Part shown: positions 44,031 to 52,112 of the stretch, piece by piece
Layout of the letters: the number at the start of each line of letters is the position of its first letter
Position numbering within the stretch: the first letter of the stretch is position 1
From: Elusimicrobiales bacterium
GTDB lineage: Bacteria; Elusimicrobiota; Elusimicrobia; Elusimicrobiales; Elusimicrobiaceae
Length of the DNA: 64,000 nucleotides
Direction of reading: 5' to 3'
Assembly (NCBI GenBank): GCA_041651175.1
Contig: JBAZJT010000010.1
Location: 29,264 to 93,263, forward strand
Program-made: the position numbers and the translations under genes
The notes under the pieces: generated by a model
What the model was told of the DNA's origin: nothing
Seen by the model: the letters and a program-made list of their open reading frames with translations, nothing else
Database searches by the model: none

Positions 44031-44719
44031 CCCATCGCGGCGCAAGCGCCTACGCGCCGGAAAACACGCTGGACGCCTTCTCCCTGGCCGCAAGCATGGG
44101 TATGGCAAACTTTGAGCTGGACATCCAGCTTTCGGCGGACGGCAAACTGGCCGTTTTCCACGACATGGACCTGCAAAGGCTGCACAACCGCCCCGATAAA
44201 GTGGCGGAAATGCCCTATAACGCGCTGAAGGAGCTGGGCGTTCCGCTGCTTGAGGATGTGCTGCGGCTGCTGGGCCGGCGCGGGTTTCTCAATATTGAAA
44301 TCAAAAACGACGGCGGCGTCTACGCCGGAATTGAGGAGAAGGCGTTGGACTGCCTTGCCGCCGCGGGCATGGGCTGGGCGCGGCGCGCCGCGATATCCAG
44401 TTTCCACCATCCCAGCCTCGTAAAAGTCCGCGAACTGGATTCAGAAACAAGGCTGGGCGTGCTTCAGGGCGCCGCTTCGTTTGAAGACGCGTTGGCGCTG
44501 GCAAAGCGGCTGAAGGCGGAAAGCGTCAACATAAGCCGCCGCCGCGCAACCCCGGAAATGATGCGCGCCGCGCACAAGGCGGGGCTGAAAGTTTTCGTCT
44601 ACACGGTCAACGAGCGCGACCAGGCGCTGGAGCTGGAGTGCATGGGCGCAGACGCCGTATTCACCAACAACCCCGACATCTGCCAAAACGGCTGGGACAA
44701 AATCGGCGGCACGGATTGA
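44018..44719 (+). CDS. Glycerophosphodiester phosphodiesterase
   Basis: 233 aa, cytoplasmic type (no signal peptide). HRGASAYAPENTL at residues 4-16, ELDIQ and VFHDMDLQRL carry the metal and catalytic residues of the GDPD barrel. It hydrolyses glycerophosphodiesters to glycerol-3-phosphate. Confidence 0.92.
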   Translation: MEFIAHRGASAYAPENTLDAFSLAASMGMANFELDIQLSADGKLAVFHDMDLQRLHNRPDKVAEMPYNALKELGVPLLEDVLRLLGRRGFLNIEIKNDGGVYAGIEEKALDCLAAAGMGWARRAAISSFHHPSLVKVRELDSETRLGVLQGAASFEDALALAKRLKAESVNISRRRATPEMMRAAHKAGLKVFVYTVNERDQALELECMGADAVFTNNPDICQNGWDKIGGTD

Positions 44720-44759
44720 TTGTATCCGGCAAAAAACACACAATCAGGATGGAGGGTTT

Positions 44760-45173
44760 ATGAAAATGGATTTAACCAGTTTTGAAAAAGCGGTCGCGTT
44801 GCTGGACAGGACGCTGAAAGCGGCGTCCTCCGGCAAAACCGCCGACAAGGATATGCTTGAAGCCATGCGGGCCGGCGTTATCCAGAATTTTGAGTTCACC
44901 TATGAGCTTTGCTGGAAATTTATGAAACGCTGGCTGGAAAACAATGTGGGCGGTTCGTATGTTGACGGCGTTTCCAGACATGAACTGTTCCGCCTCGCCG
45001 CAGAAAGCCGCCTGATTACGGATGTAAGCCAATGGATGAAGTATCACGCCGCGCGCAACGAAACCGCGCACACTTACGATTCCGGCAAAGCCGATGAAAT
45101 TTTCGCCATAGCCTCCGTTTTCCAAGCCGACGCGGCCAAATTCCTGCAAGTTCTGAAGGAACGGAATGATTAA
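44760..45173 (+). CDS. hepT: HEPN-family toxin of a HepT/MntA pair
   Basis: 137 aa helical protein of the HI0074 (substrate-binding, HEPN) family. The HEPN RNase motif R-x4-H-x-Y is complete: R99, H104, Y106 (RNETAHTY). In characterised pairs the tyrosine is AMPylated by the partner nucleotidyltransferase to silence the toxin. Good ribosome site (GGAGG). It overlaps the partner gene by 8 nt. Confidence 0.85.
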   Translation: MKMDLTSFEKAVALLDRTLKAASSGKTADKDMLEAMRAGVIQNFEFTYELCWKFMKRWLENNVGGSYVDGVSRHELFRLAAESRLITDVSQWMKYHAARNETAHTYDSGKADEIFAIASVFQADAAKFLQVLKERND

Positions 45174-45462
45174 AGTTACTCCGGCGCAGTTGCAGACCAT
45201 AAAAAAAATTCTGGCCCGCCGCGCGCCGGGAGAGCGGGCATTGGCATTCGGCTCGCGCGTATCGGGAACGCCCAAAGAATATTCCGATTTGGACATTGCA
45301 ATAATCGCAAAAGAGAAGCTGGACATCGCCACCCTGTCCGCGTTGCGCGAGGACTTCGCCGAATCCGACCTCCCGTTCCGGGTGGACGCGCTAGACTGGC
45401 ATTCAATTTCCCCGGAATTCAAAAAAATCATAGAGGCCAAGCATGCAGAAATATTCTTATAG
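45166..45462 (+). CDS. mntA: Minimal nucleotidyltransferase antitoxin
   Basis: 98 aa. The nucleotidyltransferase motif G-S-x10-D-x-D is exact (GSRVSGTPKEYSDLD). The size and the overlap with an RX4HXY HEPN gene match MntA antitoxins. Expected to AMPylate the HEPN toxin. Confidence 0.85.
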   Translation: MIKVTPAQLQTIKKILARRAPGERALAFGSRVSGTPKEYSDLDIAIIAKEKLDIATLSALREDFAESDLPFRVDALDWHSISPEFKKIIEAKHAEIFL

Positions 45463-45553
45463 AATTCAGTTCAAGTCCCGTGATTTAAAGCCAATTCAAC
45501 ATGAACATGCTTCTGGCGATTGCGCCCCATCAAGATGAGTTAAGAAAGTATAT

Positions 45554-46501
45554 ATGACATTCCCTATTAATACAGAATTTCGTGCGCAAGTGATAAAAAC
45601 ATTACGCCCGTTTCTTGATAAAAATCTTTCATGCGATAACTTCCTCACCATTCCCGATGAGGAGTTTTTTCAAAATAGAATATCTAGCAACAAAACAATC
45701 AGAAGCAAATTTGGCAAGCAAATAGATTTCTCTTATTTGTGCATGTACTATTTGCGAATTCTATCAAATGCCATAAGACATGGAACCGAGGTAAAGAAAG
45801 AAAGGAAAAAGCCGTCTGGGCCCAGCATAGTTATAGACACAGTAAATGGCACTTCAGGCACGCTGAAAGGATTCATTATCCACAATCAACTTGACTCTCT
45901 AATAAACTACTATTTAGCCATTCTTCGATTGGCGGAAGACGGGTTAACTCAACAAGCGCATTGTTTACTCCGCACCACAGATGAACTGTCTTGGCTACTG
46001 ATGGTGTTGTTGTATGACAATAATAAGTTCAATCTGTATCGCAAATTAGGCGAGGATTTGCCTAAAAAAGAACGCCTTAAAGTATGGTTCGGAAATTTTA
46101 CACCAGCAATTTTATTGAAAACCATCAGGGAAATGGACGATTCCCTCTTGCACTTTGGCACAGATGTCTATGACTACCTTGAACGCGCAAAAAATAGGAA
46201 TACTGATTATGTCCACAATAGCCTATTAGCGTGTACATTAGGCAGTCATGGATCACCTTTTGATACTGATGATGAACTTGTGCCTTTGTTAATGGGCACG
46301 CTTACTAGAGATGTTAAAGACATCATAGATCACTCCAATTACACAATGTTGTATTTCATAAAGGCATTTACGTTTCTGCTCTCCAGACATTGTACGGTCA
46401 AGAAAGGTAAATATGCAATTATTGAAGCCATCTATGCATGTGTGCAACAGTGTTCAATCGTATTACAGGCTGATACCTCAATAGAGGAATTAGAACATTG
46501 A
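45554..46501 (+). CDS. Orphan protein in AT-rich sequence, function unknown
   Basis: 315 aa, not recognised. Codon use is strikingly AT-rich compared with all neighbours, suggesting recent transfer. Mostly helical; no signal peptide or clear catalytic motif. The central stretch (HCLLRTTDELSWLLMVLLYD) faintly recalls DUF5677-type helical proteins, a weak impression only. It sits between a HepT/MntA pair and a DUF1016 nuclease, so a defence role is possible. Confidence 0.7.
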   Translation: MTFPINTEFRAQVIKTLRPFLDKNLSCDNFLTIPDEEFFQNRISSNKTIRSKFGKQIDFSYLCMYYLRILSNAIRHGTEVKKERKKPSGPSIVIDTVNGTSGTLKGFIIHNQLDSLINYYLAILRLAEDGLTQQAHCLLRTTDELSWLLMVLLYDNNKFNLYRKLGEDLPKKERLKVWFGNFTPAILLKTIREMDDSLLHFGTDVYDYLERAKNRNTDYVHNSLLACTLGSHGSPFDTDDELVPLLMGTLTRDVKDIIDHSNYTMLYFIKAFTFLLSRHCTVKKGKYAIIEAIYACVQQCSIVLQADTSIEELEH

Positions 46502-46575
46502 TGACTAAAAACTAAATTTTATGGGGAGCTTTAGGGTTTCAGTGTACTGGAGGTGAATAACTGTTTGGATGAATT

Positions 46576-46639
46576 GGCAGTTCTTCATGTAATACTCCGG
46601 CGGAGGAAAACTCCAACCATTGGTTGGAGAAATAGGATG
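46576..46639 (+). pseudogene. Duplicated fragment of the DUF1016 gene
   Basis: 64 bp matching 46913-46976 inside the following gene at 59 of 64 positions by my count. It includes the same near-perfect palindrome (CTCCAACCA-T-TGGTTGGAG) and has an in-frame TAA in the matching frame, so it is a decayed partial copy. Confidence 0.75.
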
Positions 46640-46656
46640 TGACGGAGGAATAGCCG

Positions 46657-47676
46657 ATGAAACCGCTTATCGCGAAGAATTACCCCGCTCTGTTAAACGA
46701 AATTAAAAACCGGATACGCTCCGCTCAGTATCAGGCGTTAAAAGCGGTGAACCGCGAGCTTATGGCGCTATATTGGGACATCGGGAAAATCATTGTAACA
46801 GCGCAGCGCGGCCAGACGTGGGGCAAATCCATCGTGGAAAAGCTTGCGCTGGATTTGCGCAAGGAATTTCCCGGAACAGCCGGGTTTTCAACTCAAAATT
46901 TGTGGTACATGCGGCAGTTCTTCATGGAATACTCCGGCGACGCAAAACTCCAACCATTGGTTGGAGAAATAGGCTGGGCGCATAATTTGGTGATAATGAG
47001 CAAGTGCAAGGACAGCGCGGAACGCGAGTTTTACATCCGCGCCGCGAATAAATTCGGCTGGACAAAAAATGTTCTGGCGATAAACATAGAAGGCAAAACC
47101 TACGAGAAATACCTGCTGAATCAAACCAACTTCAACAAGACTTTGCCCGCTAAAATCCGGAACCAGGCGAAACTTGCCGTCAAGGACGAGTATACCTTCG
47201 GTTTTCTGGATTTGGGCGGCGAACATTCCGAGCGTGAACTGGAAAAAGCCATCACGGACAAGATAATCGCGTTTCTGCGCGAGATGGGCGGGACATTGGC
47301 GTTTGTCGGCAATCAATACCGGCTTGAGGTGGACGGCGAGGAGTTTTTTATTGACCTGCTCCTCTATCACAGGCATCTGAAATGTCTCGTGGCGGTTGAG
47401 CTTAAAATCGGGAAATTCCTGCCGGAATACGTCGGGAAAATGCAGTTTTATCTCGCCACGTTGGATGAAAAAGTCAAAACCAGGGACGAAAACCCGTCCA
47501 TAGGCATTATTCTGTGCAAAACCAAAAACAGAATGGTTGTGGAATACGCCCTCAAGCGCAGCAATCAGCCGATAGGCGTTTCAACTTACGATATGGTTTC
47601 CAGGCTGCCGAGGAAATTTCAGGGGTTGCTCCCTTCGCCGGAGCAGGCGGCGCAACTGCTTAACGGGTTGCGGTAG
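46657..47676 (+). CDS. DUF1016 (YhcG-type) PD-(D/E)xK nuclease-domain protein
   Basis: 339 aa. N-terminal DUF1016 helical domain (AVNRELMALYWDIGKII; LWYMRQFFMEYSGD) and a C-terminal PDDEXK nuclease core with D233, E248 and K250 (FIDLLLYHRHLKCLVAVELK). The family occurs in restriction-modification and other defence neighbourhoods, with DNA cleavage or repair inferred. The start at 46657 follows GGAGGAATAG. Confidence 0.88.
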   Translation: MKPLIAKNYPALLNEIKNRIRSAQYQALKAVNRELMALYWDIGKIIVTAQRGQTWGKSIVEKLALDLRKEFPGTAGFSTQNLWYMRQFFMEYSGDAKLQPLVGEIGWAHNLVIMSKCKDSAEREFYIRAANKFGWTKNVLAINIEGKTYEKYLLNQTNFNKTLPAKIRNQAKLAVKDEYTFGFLDLGGEHSERELEKAITDKIIAFLREMGGTLAFVGNQYRLEVDGEEFFIDLLLYHRHLKCLVAVELKIGKFLPEYVGKMQFYLATLDEKVKTRDENPSIGIILCKTKNRMVVEYALKRSNQPIGVSTYDMVSRLPRKFQGLLPSPEQAAQLLNGLR

Positions 47677-47684
47677 CCAAAGCC

Positions 47685-48716
47685 ATGAACACGACACTAT
47701 TTTCCGAAACAGAAATTCAGGCGGAGGTTGCGCGGCTGGAAGCAACAGGGCTGGCGCTGGCCTCGCCGGAGGCCGACTTGCGCGCCGTGGCGCAGCTGAC
47801 TTTGCGCATCAACCGGCTGAAAGCCGCAAAAAACGCCGTCATCGCGGGGCATGTGTATCAGCGGGCGGAAATACTGGCGGGAGTTTCCGATTTCACCGGA
47901 GATTCGTACCGGCTGGCAAAGCTCTGCGCCGCGTCGCAGGCCGGAACCATTGTTTTCTGCGGCGTCAAATTCATGGCGGAAACCGCCAAAATCCTTTCCC
48001 CGGACAAAACCGTGCTGCTGCCCGCGCCGGAAGCGGGCTGCACCCTGGCCGATTCAATCACGGCGGGCGATGTGCGCGGCCTGAGGGCGCGGCATCCGGG
48101 GCTGCCGGTCATCACCTATATCAACACCGCGGTTGAGGTCAAGGCGGAAAGCGACTGCATTGTAACCAGCGCCAACGCCGAAACCATACTGCGCCATTAT
48201 TTCCGGCAGCATAAGCGCGTCATTTTCCTGCCGGACGCGTTCATGGGCGCCAATCTGGCCGCCGCGCTGGGCAAAAAACCGGGCGAAGACATCATTTTGT
48301 GGCGCGGCAGCTGTTCGGTTCACGAACATTTCAGCGCGGCGGCATTGCGCCAGTTGCGCGGACAGAATGAAGGCGTCAGAATACTGGTTCACAGCGAATG
48401 CCCGCCGGAGATTCTGCGCGAGGCCGATTTCAGCGGCGGCACTTCCGGCATGATGGAATACATAGAGCGCAATCCGGCCCCCTCTTATATGCTGGTAACC
48501 GAATGCGGGCTTGGCGAGCTGGCGAAAATGAAATTCCCGGACAAAAATTTCATAGCCATGTGCCGCCTGTGCCCGTATATGAAGCTGACGGACCTGCGTC
48601 GGATACTTGCCGCGCTCGAAACCGCGGGGCCGGAACTGGAAATCCCCCCGCCGCCGGAGGAAACCGCCCGCAAAGCCCGCCGCGCGCTGGAAATGATGTT
48701 CAAACTGGCCGGATAG
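47685..48716 (+). CDS. nadA: Quinolinate synthase
   Basis: 343 aa. It condenses iminoaspartate with dihydroxyacetone phosphate in NAD synthesis. The three [4Fe-4S] cysteines are expected in IVFCGVKFMAE, WRGSCSVHE and the C-terminal MCRLCPYMKL. VIAGHVYQRAEI replaces the more usual AHYYQ-type substrate motif. Oxygen-sensitive enzyme. Confidence 0.93.
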   Translation: MNTTLFSETEIQAEVARLEATGLALASPEADLRAVAQLTLRINRLKAAKNAVIAGHVYQRAEILAGVSDFTGDSYRLAKLCAASQAGTIVFCGVKFMAETAKILSPDKTVLLPAPEAGCTLADSITAGDVRGLRARHPGLPVITYINTAVEVKAESDCIVTSANAETILRHYFRQHKRVIFLPDAFMGANLAAALGKKPGEDIILWRGSCSVHEHFSAAALRQLRGQNEGVRILVHSECPPEILREADFSGGTSGMMEYIERNPAPSYMLVTECGLGELAKMKFPDKNFIAMCRLCPYMKLTDLRRILAALETAGPELEIPPPPEETARKARRALEMMFKLAG

Positions 48717-48755
48717 CAGTCTGCCGGCCTCCCCATTTCTCTCAAGCCAATTGTC

Positions 48756-48923
48756 TTAACCTGAATGTTTCAGTTGGATTGCGGGATTCGGCGAAAAACC
48801 GCTTCATACTGCCTTCACAAAATTATCCTTTTCGTGCTGTGAAGCACGCGCGGATAATTTTGTTCGGCATTATTTTGCGCTTTTTCGCCTCGGTCCTCGC
48901 GCCAACTGAAACTTTCAGGTTAA
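48756..48923. repeat. Dispersed palindromic element, copy C (168 bp, inverted relative to A)
   Basis: Exactly 168 bp like copy A but in opposite orientation. 22-nt terminal repeats (48756-48777 and 48902-48923) with one mismatch; the inner inverted repeat is intact. It starts 39 nt after the nadA stop. Confidence 0.9.
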
Positions 48924-48959
48924 GACGGACGGCGGAATTCCGCGGCAACCGGCGGGATT

Positions 48960-49601
48960 TCAAAAAGTCGCTGCGGCCAGTTCAAATTCCTCCGGAGCGG
49001 GAGCGGTTATGGCTACCGGCGCGCCCTTGAAATTAAAGGCGATTTCGCGCGAATGCAGCATAAGCCGCGGGAAAGCGGACTGCGCGGCCCTGTCTCCGTA
49101 GCGCAAATCCCCCGCCACCGGATGTCCTATGGCGTAAAAATGCGCCCGTATCTGGTGCCGCCTGCCGGTTATTATGCGCGCGTCCATCAGCGCGCAGCGC
49201 TCAAACCGCCGGATTGTGGAATACGCGGTCAGCGACGGTTTCCCGCGCGCATGGTCCACCGCCGTCCTGCCGGAACCGAAGCTGCGCAGCGGCAGGTTTA
49301 TCTTGCCCGAAGGCGGTTCCGGCAGCCCGCAGACAAGGACGGTGTAGCGCTTTGACACTTCCCGCCGCGCAAACAGCGCGCATATCAGCCGGTGCGCATG
49401 CGCGTTTTTGGCGAATAGAATTGCGCCGCTTGCCGCCTTGTCCAGCCGGTGGATGACAAACAATTTACGCCCCAGCTGCGCCTCCAGTTCCGTCAGCGCG
49501 CAGGGGACGCCGGGCCCGGAACGCTCCGGTATGGAAGCCAGCCCGGCGGGCTTGTCCGCCGCCAGAAAATCCTCGTTGTCGCAGATTATTCGCATGGCCA
49601 T
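48960..49601 (-). CDS. RluA-family pseudouridine synthase
   Basis: 213 aa. Catalytic aspartate in VIHRLDKAASG. The N-terminus ICDNEDFLAADKPAGLASIP and later GRRHQIRAH are typical of the RluA group acting on rRNA or tRNA. No S4 domain. It lies 3 nt after the DUF190/CBS gene, so it is in the fluoride-riboswitch transcription unit, although its function is unrelated to fluoride. Confidence 0.9.
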   Translation of the reverse strand: MAMRIICDNEDFLAADKPAGLASIPERSGPGVPCALTELEAQLGRKLFVIHRLDKAASGAILFAKNAHAHRLICALFARREVSKRYTVLVCGLPEPPSGKINLPLRSFGSGRTAVDHARGKPSLTAYSTIRRFERCALMDARIITGRRHQIRAHFYAIGHPVAGDLRYGDRAAQSAFPRLMLHSREIAFNFKGAPVAITAPAPEEFELAAATF

Positions 49602-49604
49602 GGA

Positions 49605-50888
49605 CTATTTTTCATGGGAATGCAGCTCGGCGCGCAGAATGGAGTCCCGTGTCAGCATGCCGCGGAACACGCCGGCGGCGTCCACTACCGGAATGCGTTT
49701 GAGCTTTTTGTCCACCATGAGTTTCACGGCGTCTTCCAGCGGGTCGGCCTCCCGCGCGGAGATGACGTCCCTGCTCATTATATCGCCCGTCGTTTTCGCG
49801 CTAAGGGCGGCGGCCTCCCTGTCCCCGGCGGCATGGGACAGAAAAGGCAGATGCATTGACAGGTAATCCCACAATCCGCGCCGTCCGGCCACGGCGGACA
49901 GAAGCGCGCTGTCCGATATCAGCCCCAGCAGTTTCCCGTCGCTGTCTGTTACGGCGACACGTTTTATGTCCGTGCTTTCTATAAGCTCTATCGCCCGGCT
50001 TAGCGGCGCATCGGGAGCAAGAACCGGAGTGTCCCCGCGCATGGCCTGTCCCGCCGTTCTGCCGCTTGCGTCCGCCAGCCTGTTTTGCCGGAAACTCCGC
50101 CAGTCGGGGTTCTTGTCCAGAATGGTCTTGAAAATATCCAGGCGCGACAGGATGCCGGTTATTTTGCCGTCCCCGCCGGTAACCGGCAGCCGCTTCAGCT
50201 TATGGCGCAGCATGATGTCCGCCGCCTTGTCCAGATACTCATCCTCCGGGACGGTAACGGCGGGGGATGTCATCACCCTGCTTGCAGGGAGTTTTTCCAG
50301 GGCATCCTCCAGCGGTTTGAGGTTGTGCGCGTCAAACTCCTCCATCAGACCCAGCCTGACCGGAACATCGGCCCGCCGCACCAAATCGCCGTTGGTGGCC
50401 ATGCCGGCGGGACGGCCGTCCGCGTCCACCACCGGCACGGAATGGAATCCCGCCTGCCAGAGCAGCCGCAAAAGCTGCGCGGCGGAGGCCGTGGCCGGCA
50501 CGGTTTTCGGATTCGGCGTCATCACGTCGCGCACGCGCATGTGGCGCGGTATCAGCCGCTTGCGGCATTTGTGCCGGAGGACGTCTTTTTCCTCCGCAAT
50601 CATTATGCCGTCCTCCACCATCCGCTCAAGCGCGGGGATGACCTTGTCCTTTTCGCCCGACGGCATTATCACCGTGATTTCCAGCGGCATGTTGTGCGAA
50701 AGGGCCTCTATCCCGGAGGCGGCGATGTCGCCGTTTTCGAAACAGCCGTCCGCCGCCCTCGCTACGAGGCAGCGGGCCGAAATTTTAAGGCCATGAATGA
50801 ATTCAACGACCGCATGATGCAGCGGCTTGCCGCCATGCCGCGCTTCCTCGCTGGTGAAAATACGTACGACAGTGTATGGCAGAGACAT
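49605..50888 (-). CDS. DUF190 fused to four CBS domains
   Basis: 427 aa. An N-terminal DUF190 domain (about 5-105) is followed by two CBS pairs, with starts near RVRDVMTPNP (about 118), PASRVMTSPAV (about 202), TAGQAMRGDTPV (about 284) and TTGDIMSRDVIS (about 366). CBS pairs bind adenine nucleotides and gate partners. DUF190 genes commonly neighbour crcB. Here the gene lies 10 nt after crcB, so a regulatory role in fluoride export is a good inference. Confidence 0.88.
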   Translation of the reverse strand: MSLPYTVVRIFTSEEARHGGKPLHHAVVEFIHGLKISARCLVARAADGCFENGDIAASGIEALSHNMPLEITVIMPSGEKDKVIPALERMVEDGIMIAEEKDVLRHKCRKRLIPRHMRVRDVMTPNPKTVPATASAAQLLRLLWQAGFHSVPVVDADGRPAGMATNGDLVRRADVPVRLGLMEEFDAHNLKPLEDALEKLPASRVMTSPAVTVPEDEYLDKAADIMLRHKLKRLPVTGGDGKITGILSRLDIFKTILDKNPDWRSFRQNRLADASGRTAGQAMRGDTPVLAPDAPLSRAIELIESTDIKRVAVTDSDGKLLGLISDSALLSAVAGRRGLWDYLSMHLPFLSHAAGDREAAALSAKTTGDIMSRDVISAREADPLEDAVKLMVDKKLKRIPVVDAAGVFRGMLTRDSILRAELHSHEK

Positions 50889-50898
50889 GAGCTCCTCC

Positions 50899-51273
50899 CT
50901 AAATAAACAGCCTGGCCAGTTTCATGCCGCAAACAACCATGGCAATTCCGGCTATGTTATTGGCGGCGATATTGATTAGCGCCGCCGCCATGCCGCTGCG
51001 CGCGGCGAACACGGTTTCCATGGCGTAGCTGGAAAATGTCGTCATCCCGCCCAGAAAGCCGGCGACAAAAAAAAGCCGGAAGGATGGAGGCGCAAGCTCC
51101 GTCCTCTCCGCAATCGCCAGCATAACGCCTATTATAAAACATCCGGCGAGATTGACGAACAATGTTCCCCACGGGAAGTCCGTTCCGGCCAGTTTCGCGG
51201 CGGCAACCGTCGCCAGATACCGCGTTGCCGAGCCGATTCCTCCTCCGATAAACACTATCAGTATTCTTTCCAT
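50899..51273 (-). CDS. crcB: Fluoride channel CrcB/Fluc
   Basis: 124 aa with four membrane helices. FIGGGIGSATRYL, TLFVNLAGCFIIG and GFLGGMTTFSSYAMET are the Fluc signatures (GNxxG-like, the phenylalanine box and TFSS). The start at 51273 (MERIL) is chosen because the upstream codons belong to the riboswitch and terminator. It forms a dual-topology dimer exporting fluoride. Confidence 0.95.
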   Translation of the reverse strand: MERILIVFIGGGIGSATRYLATVAAAKLAGTDFPWGTLFVNLAGCFIIGVMLAIAERTELAPPSFRLFFVAGFLGGMTTFSSYAMETVFAARSGMAAALINIAANNIAGIAMVVCGMKLARLFI

Positions 51274-51343
51274 AAGGTTATCATCCGGCGCTGGCGTTTC
51301 CGCCGCATTGCCGGGCCGGCGTCTCTTTTTCCCGTCCGCGCAT

Positions 51344-51374
51344 AAAAAAACCCCTGCAACCGCTAAGTTACAGG
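51344..51374 (-). terminator. Expression-platform terminator of the fluoride riboswitch
   Basis: On the minus strand CCTGTAAC / GTTGCAGG (one G-U or mismatch pair) with a 6-nt loop, followed by GG and seven T. It overlaps the last aptamer nucleotides (ACTCCTG), as expected of a transcription-attenuation switch that is read through when fluoride binds. Confidence 0.85.
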
Positions 51375-51424
51375 AGTCATCAGCCGCAAAAATCCCGGCA
51401 GTTAAAGGCGAACTCCATCGCCAT
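51371..51424 (-). promoter_or_regulatory. Fluoride (crcB motif) riboswitch aptamer
   Basis: Minus-strand sequence begins GGCGATGGAGTTCGCC, continues through TTTAACTGCCGGG, and ends GCGGCTGATGACTCCTG. This is the crcB-motif pattern: a P1 stem with a GGCGAUG loop, an AAC-GCC internal region and the conserved CUGAUGxCUCC end. The loop GGAGU can pair with ACUCC as the known pseudoknot. Located about 100 nt before crcB. Confidence 0.93.
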
Positions 51425-51428
51425 CCAG

Positions 51429-51458
51429 ATTCAACCAATATGAACGCCGCCCTGTCAA
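51429..51458 (-). promoter_or_regulatory. Candidate promoter of the fluoride operon
   Basis: On the minus strand TTGACA (51453-51458), an 18-nt spacer and TTGAAT (51429-51434). Transcription would start just ahead of the riboswitch. Confidence 0.55.
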
Positions 51459-51483
51459 CACCCTTTTCCGGGCCAAATTCCGG

Positions 51484-51512
51484 TTGAGGACGCGCGCGGA
51501 AATGTGTAGAAT
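51484..51512 (+). promoter_or_regulatory. Candidate promoter of tRNA-Phe
   Basis: TTGAGG (51484-51489), 17-nt spacer, TAGAAT (51507-51512), then 9 nt to the tRNA. Confidence 0.6.
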
Positions 51513-51521
51513 ATCTTCGTC

Positions 51522-51593
51522 GCCGCGGTAGCTCAGTGGTAGAGCTCAGGTCTGAAAAACCTGGAGTCGTTGGTTCAATTCCAACCCGCGGCA
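51522..51593 (+). tRNA. tRNA-Phe (anticodon GAA)
   Basis: 72 nt. Acceptor GCCGCGG / CCGCGGC with discriminator A; D-stem GCTC / GAGC; anticodon stem CAGGT / ACCTG around loop CTGAAAA; T-stem GTTGG / CCAAC with loop TTCAATT. CCA is not encoded. Confidence 0.95.
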
Positions 51594-51601
51594 ATTTTTT
51601 T

Positions 51602-52021
51602 ATGCAGCAAACGATACTCATAGCCGACGATGACGAGCAGATAGTTGCTCTCCTTTCCGAAATTCTCAAGGACGAGGGTTACAAGGTTTCCGTCGCCTAT
51701 AATGGCGACGAGGCGCTGCGCCTGGCCCGCAGGCTGCATCCCGACCTCGTGCTGCTGGACATCAAGATGCCGCGCAAAAGCGGCATACAGGTCTGCCGCG
51801 AAATCAAGGGCGACGATAGAATCCGCTCCGCCGCGATAGTGATGCTAAGCGGCTTCGGCCAGCTTAAGGAGATAAACGAGGCCATGCTCAGCGGCGCAGT
51901 CTCCTATATCACCAAGCCGTCGGACAGGCACAGCATTCTGGAGTCCGTCCGCGCCGCGCTTCCCCGCCCGCCGCGGCAGGGCGCCTGGCTGAGCAGCAAG
52001 CGCAAATCCCCGCGAAAGTAA
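51602..52021 (+). CDS. Single-domain receiver (CheY-like) protein
   Basis: 139 aa. Receiver motifs are IADDDEQ (acidic pocket), the phospho-Asp in LLDIKMP, S in MLSGFG and K in YITKPSDR, followed by a short basic tail (SSKRKSPRK) instead of an output domain. The ATG lies 8 nt after the tRNA end, preceded only by a T-run. No ribosome site is visible, so it may be leaderless after tRNA processing or poorly translated. No later in-frame start keeps the domain. Confidence 0.85.
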   Translation: MQQTILIADDDEQIVALLSEILKDEGYKVSVAYNGDEALRLARRLHPDLVLLDIKMPRKSGIQVCREIKGDDRIRSAAIVMLSGFGQLKEINEAMLSGAVSYITKPSDRHSILESVRAALPRPPRQGAWLSSKRKSPRK

Positions 52022-52112
52022 CCCCGTTTTTTGTAGAATTCCCATAGGGTCCGCCCGCGCCTTTACCGCCGGAACAGGGGCTGGTCCCATACGCAACTTC
52101 ACGGAGGCCGCC

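Noticed and set aside
48720..48930. Repeat copies considered as small RNA genes
   Set aside because: Palindromic structure would fold well, but there is no promoter or terminator common to the copies; a mobile or REP-like element explains the terminal repeats better.
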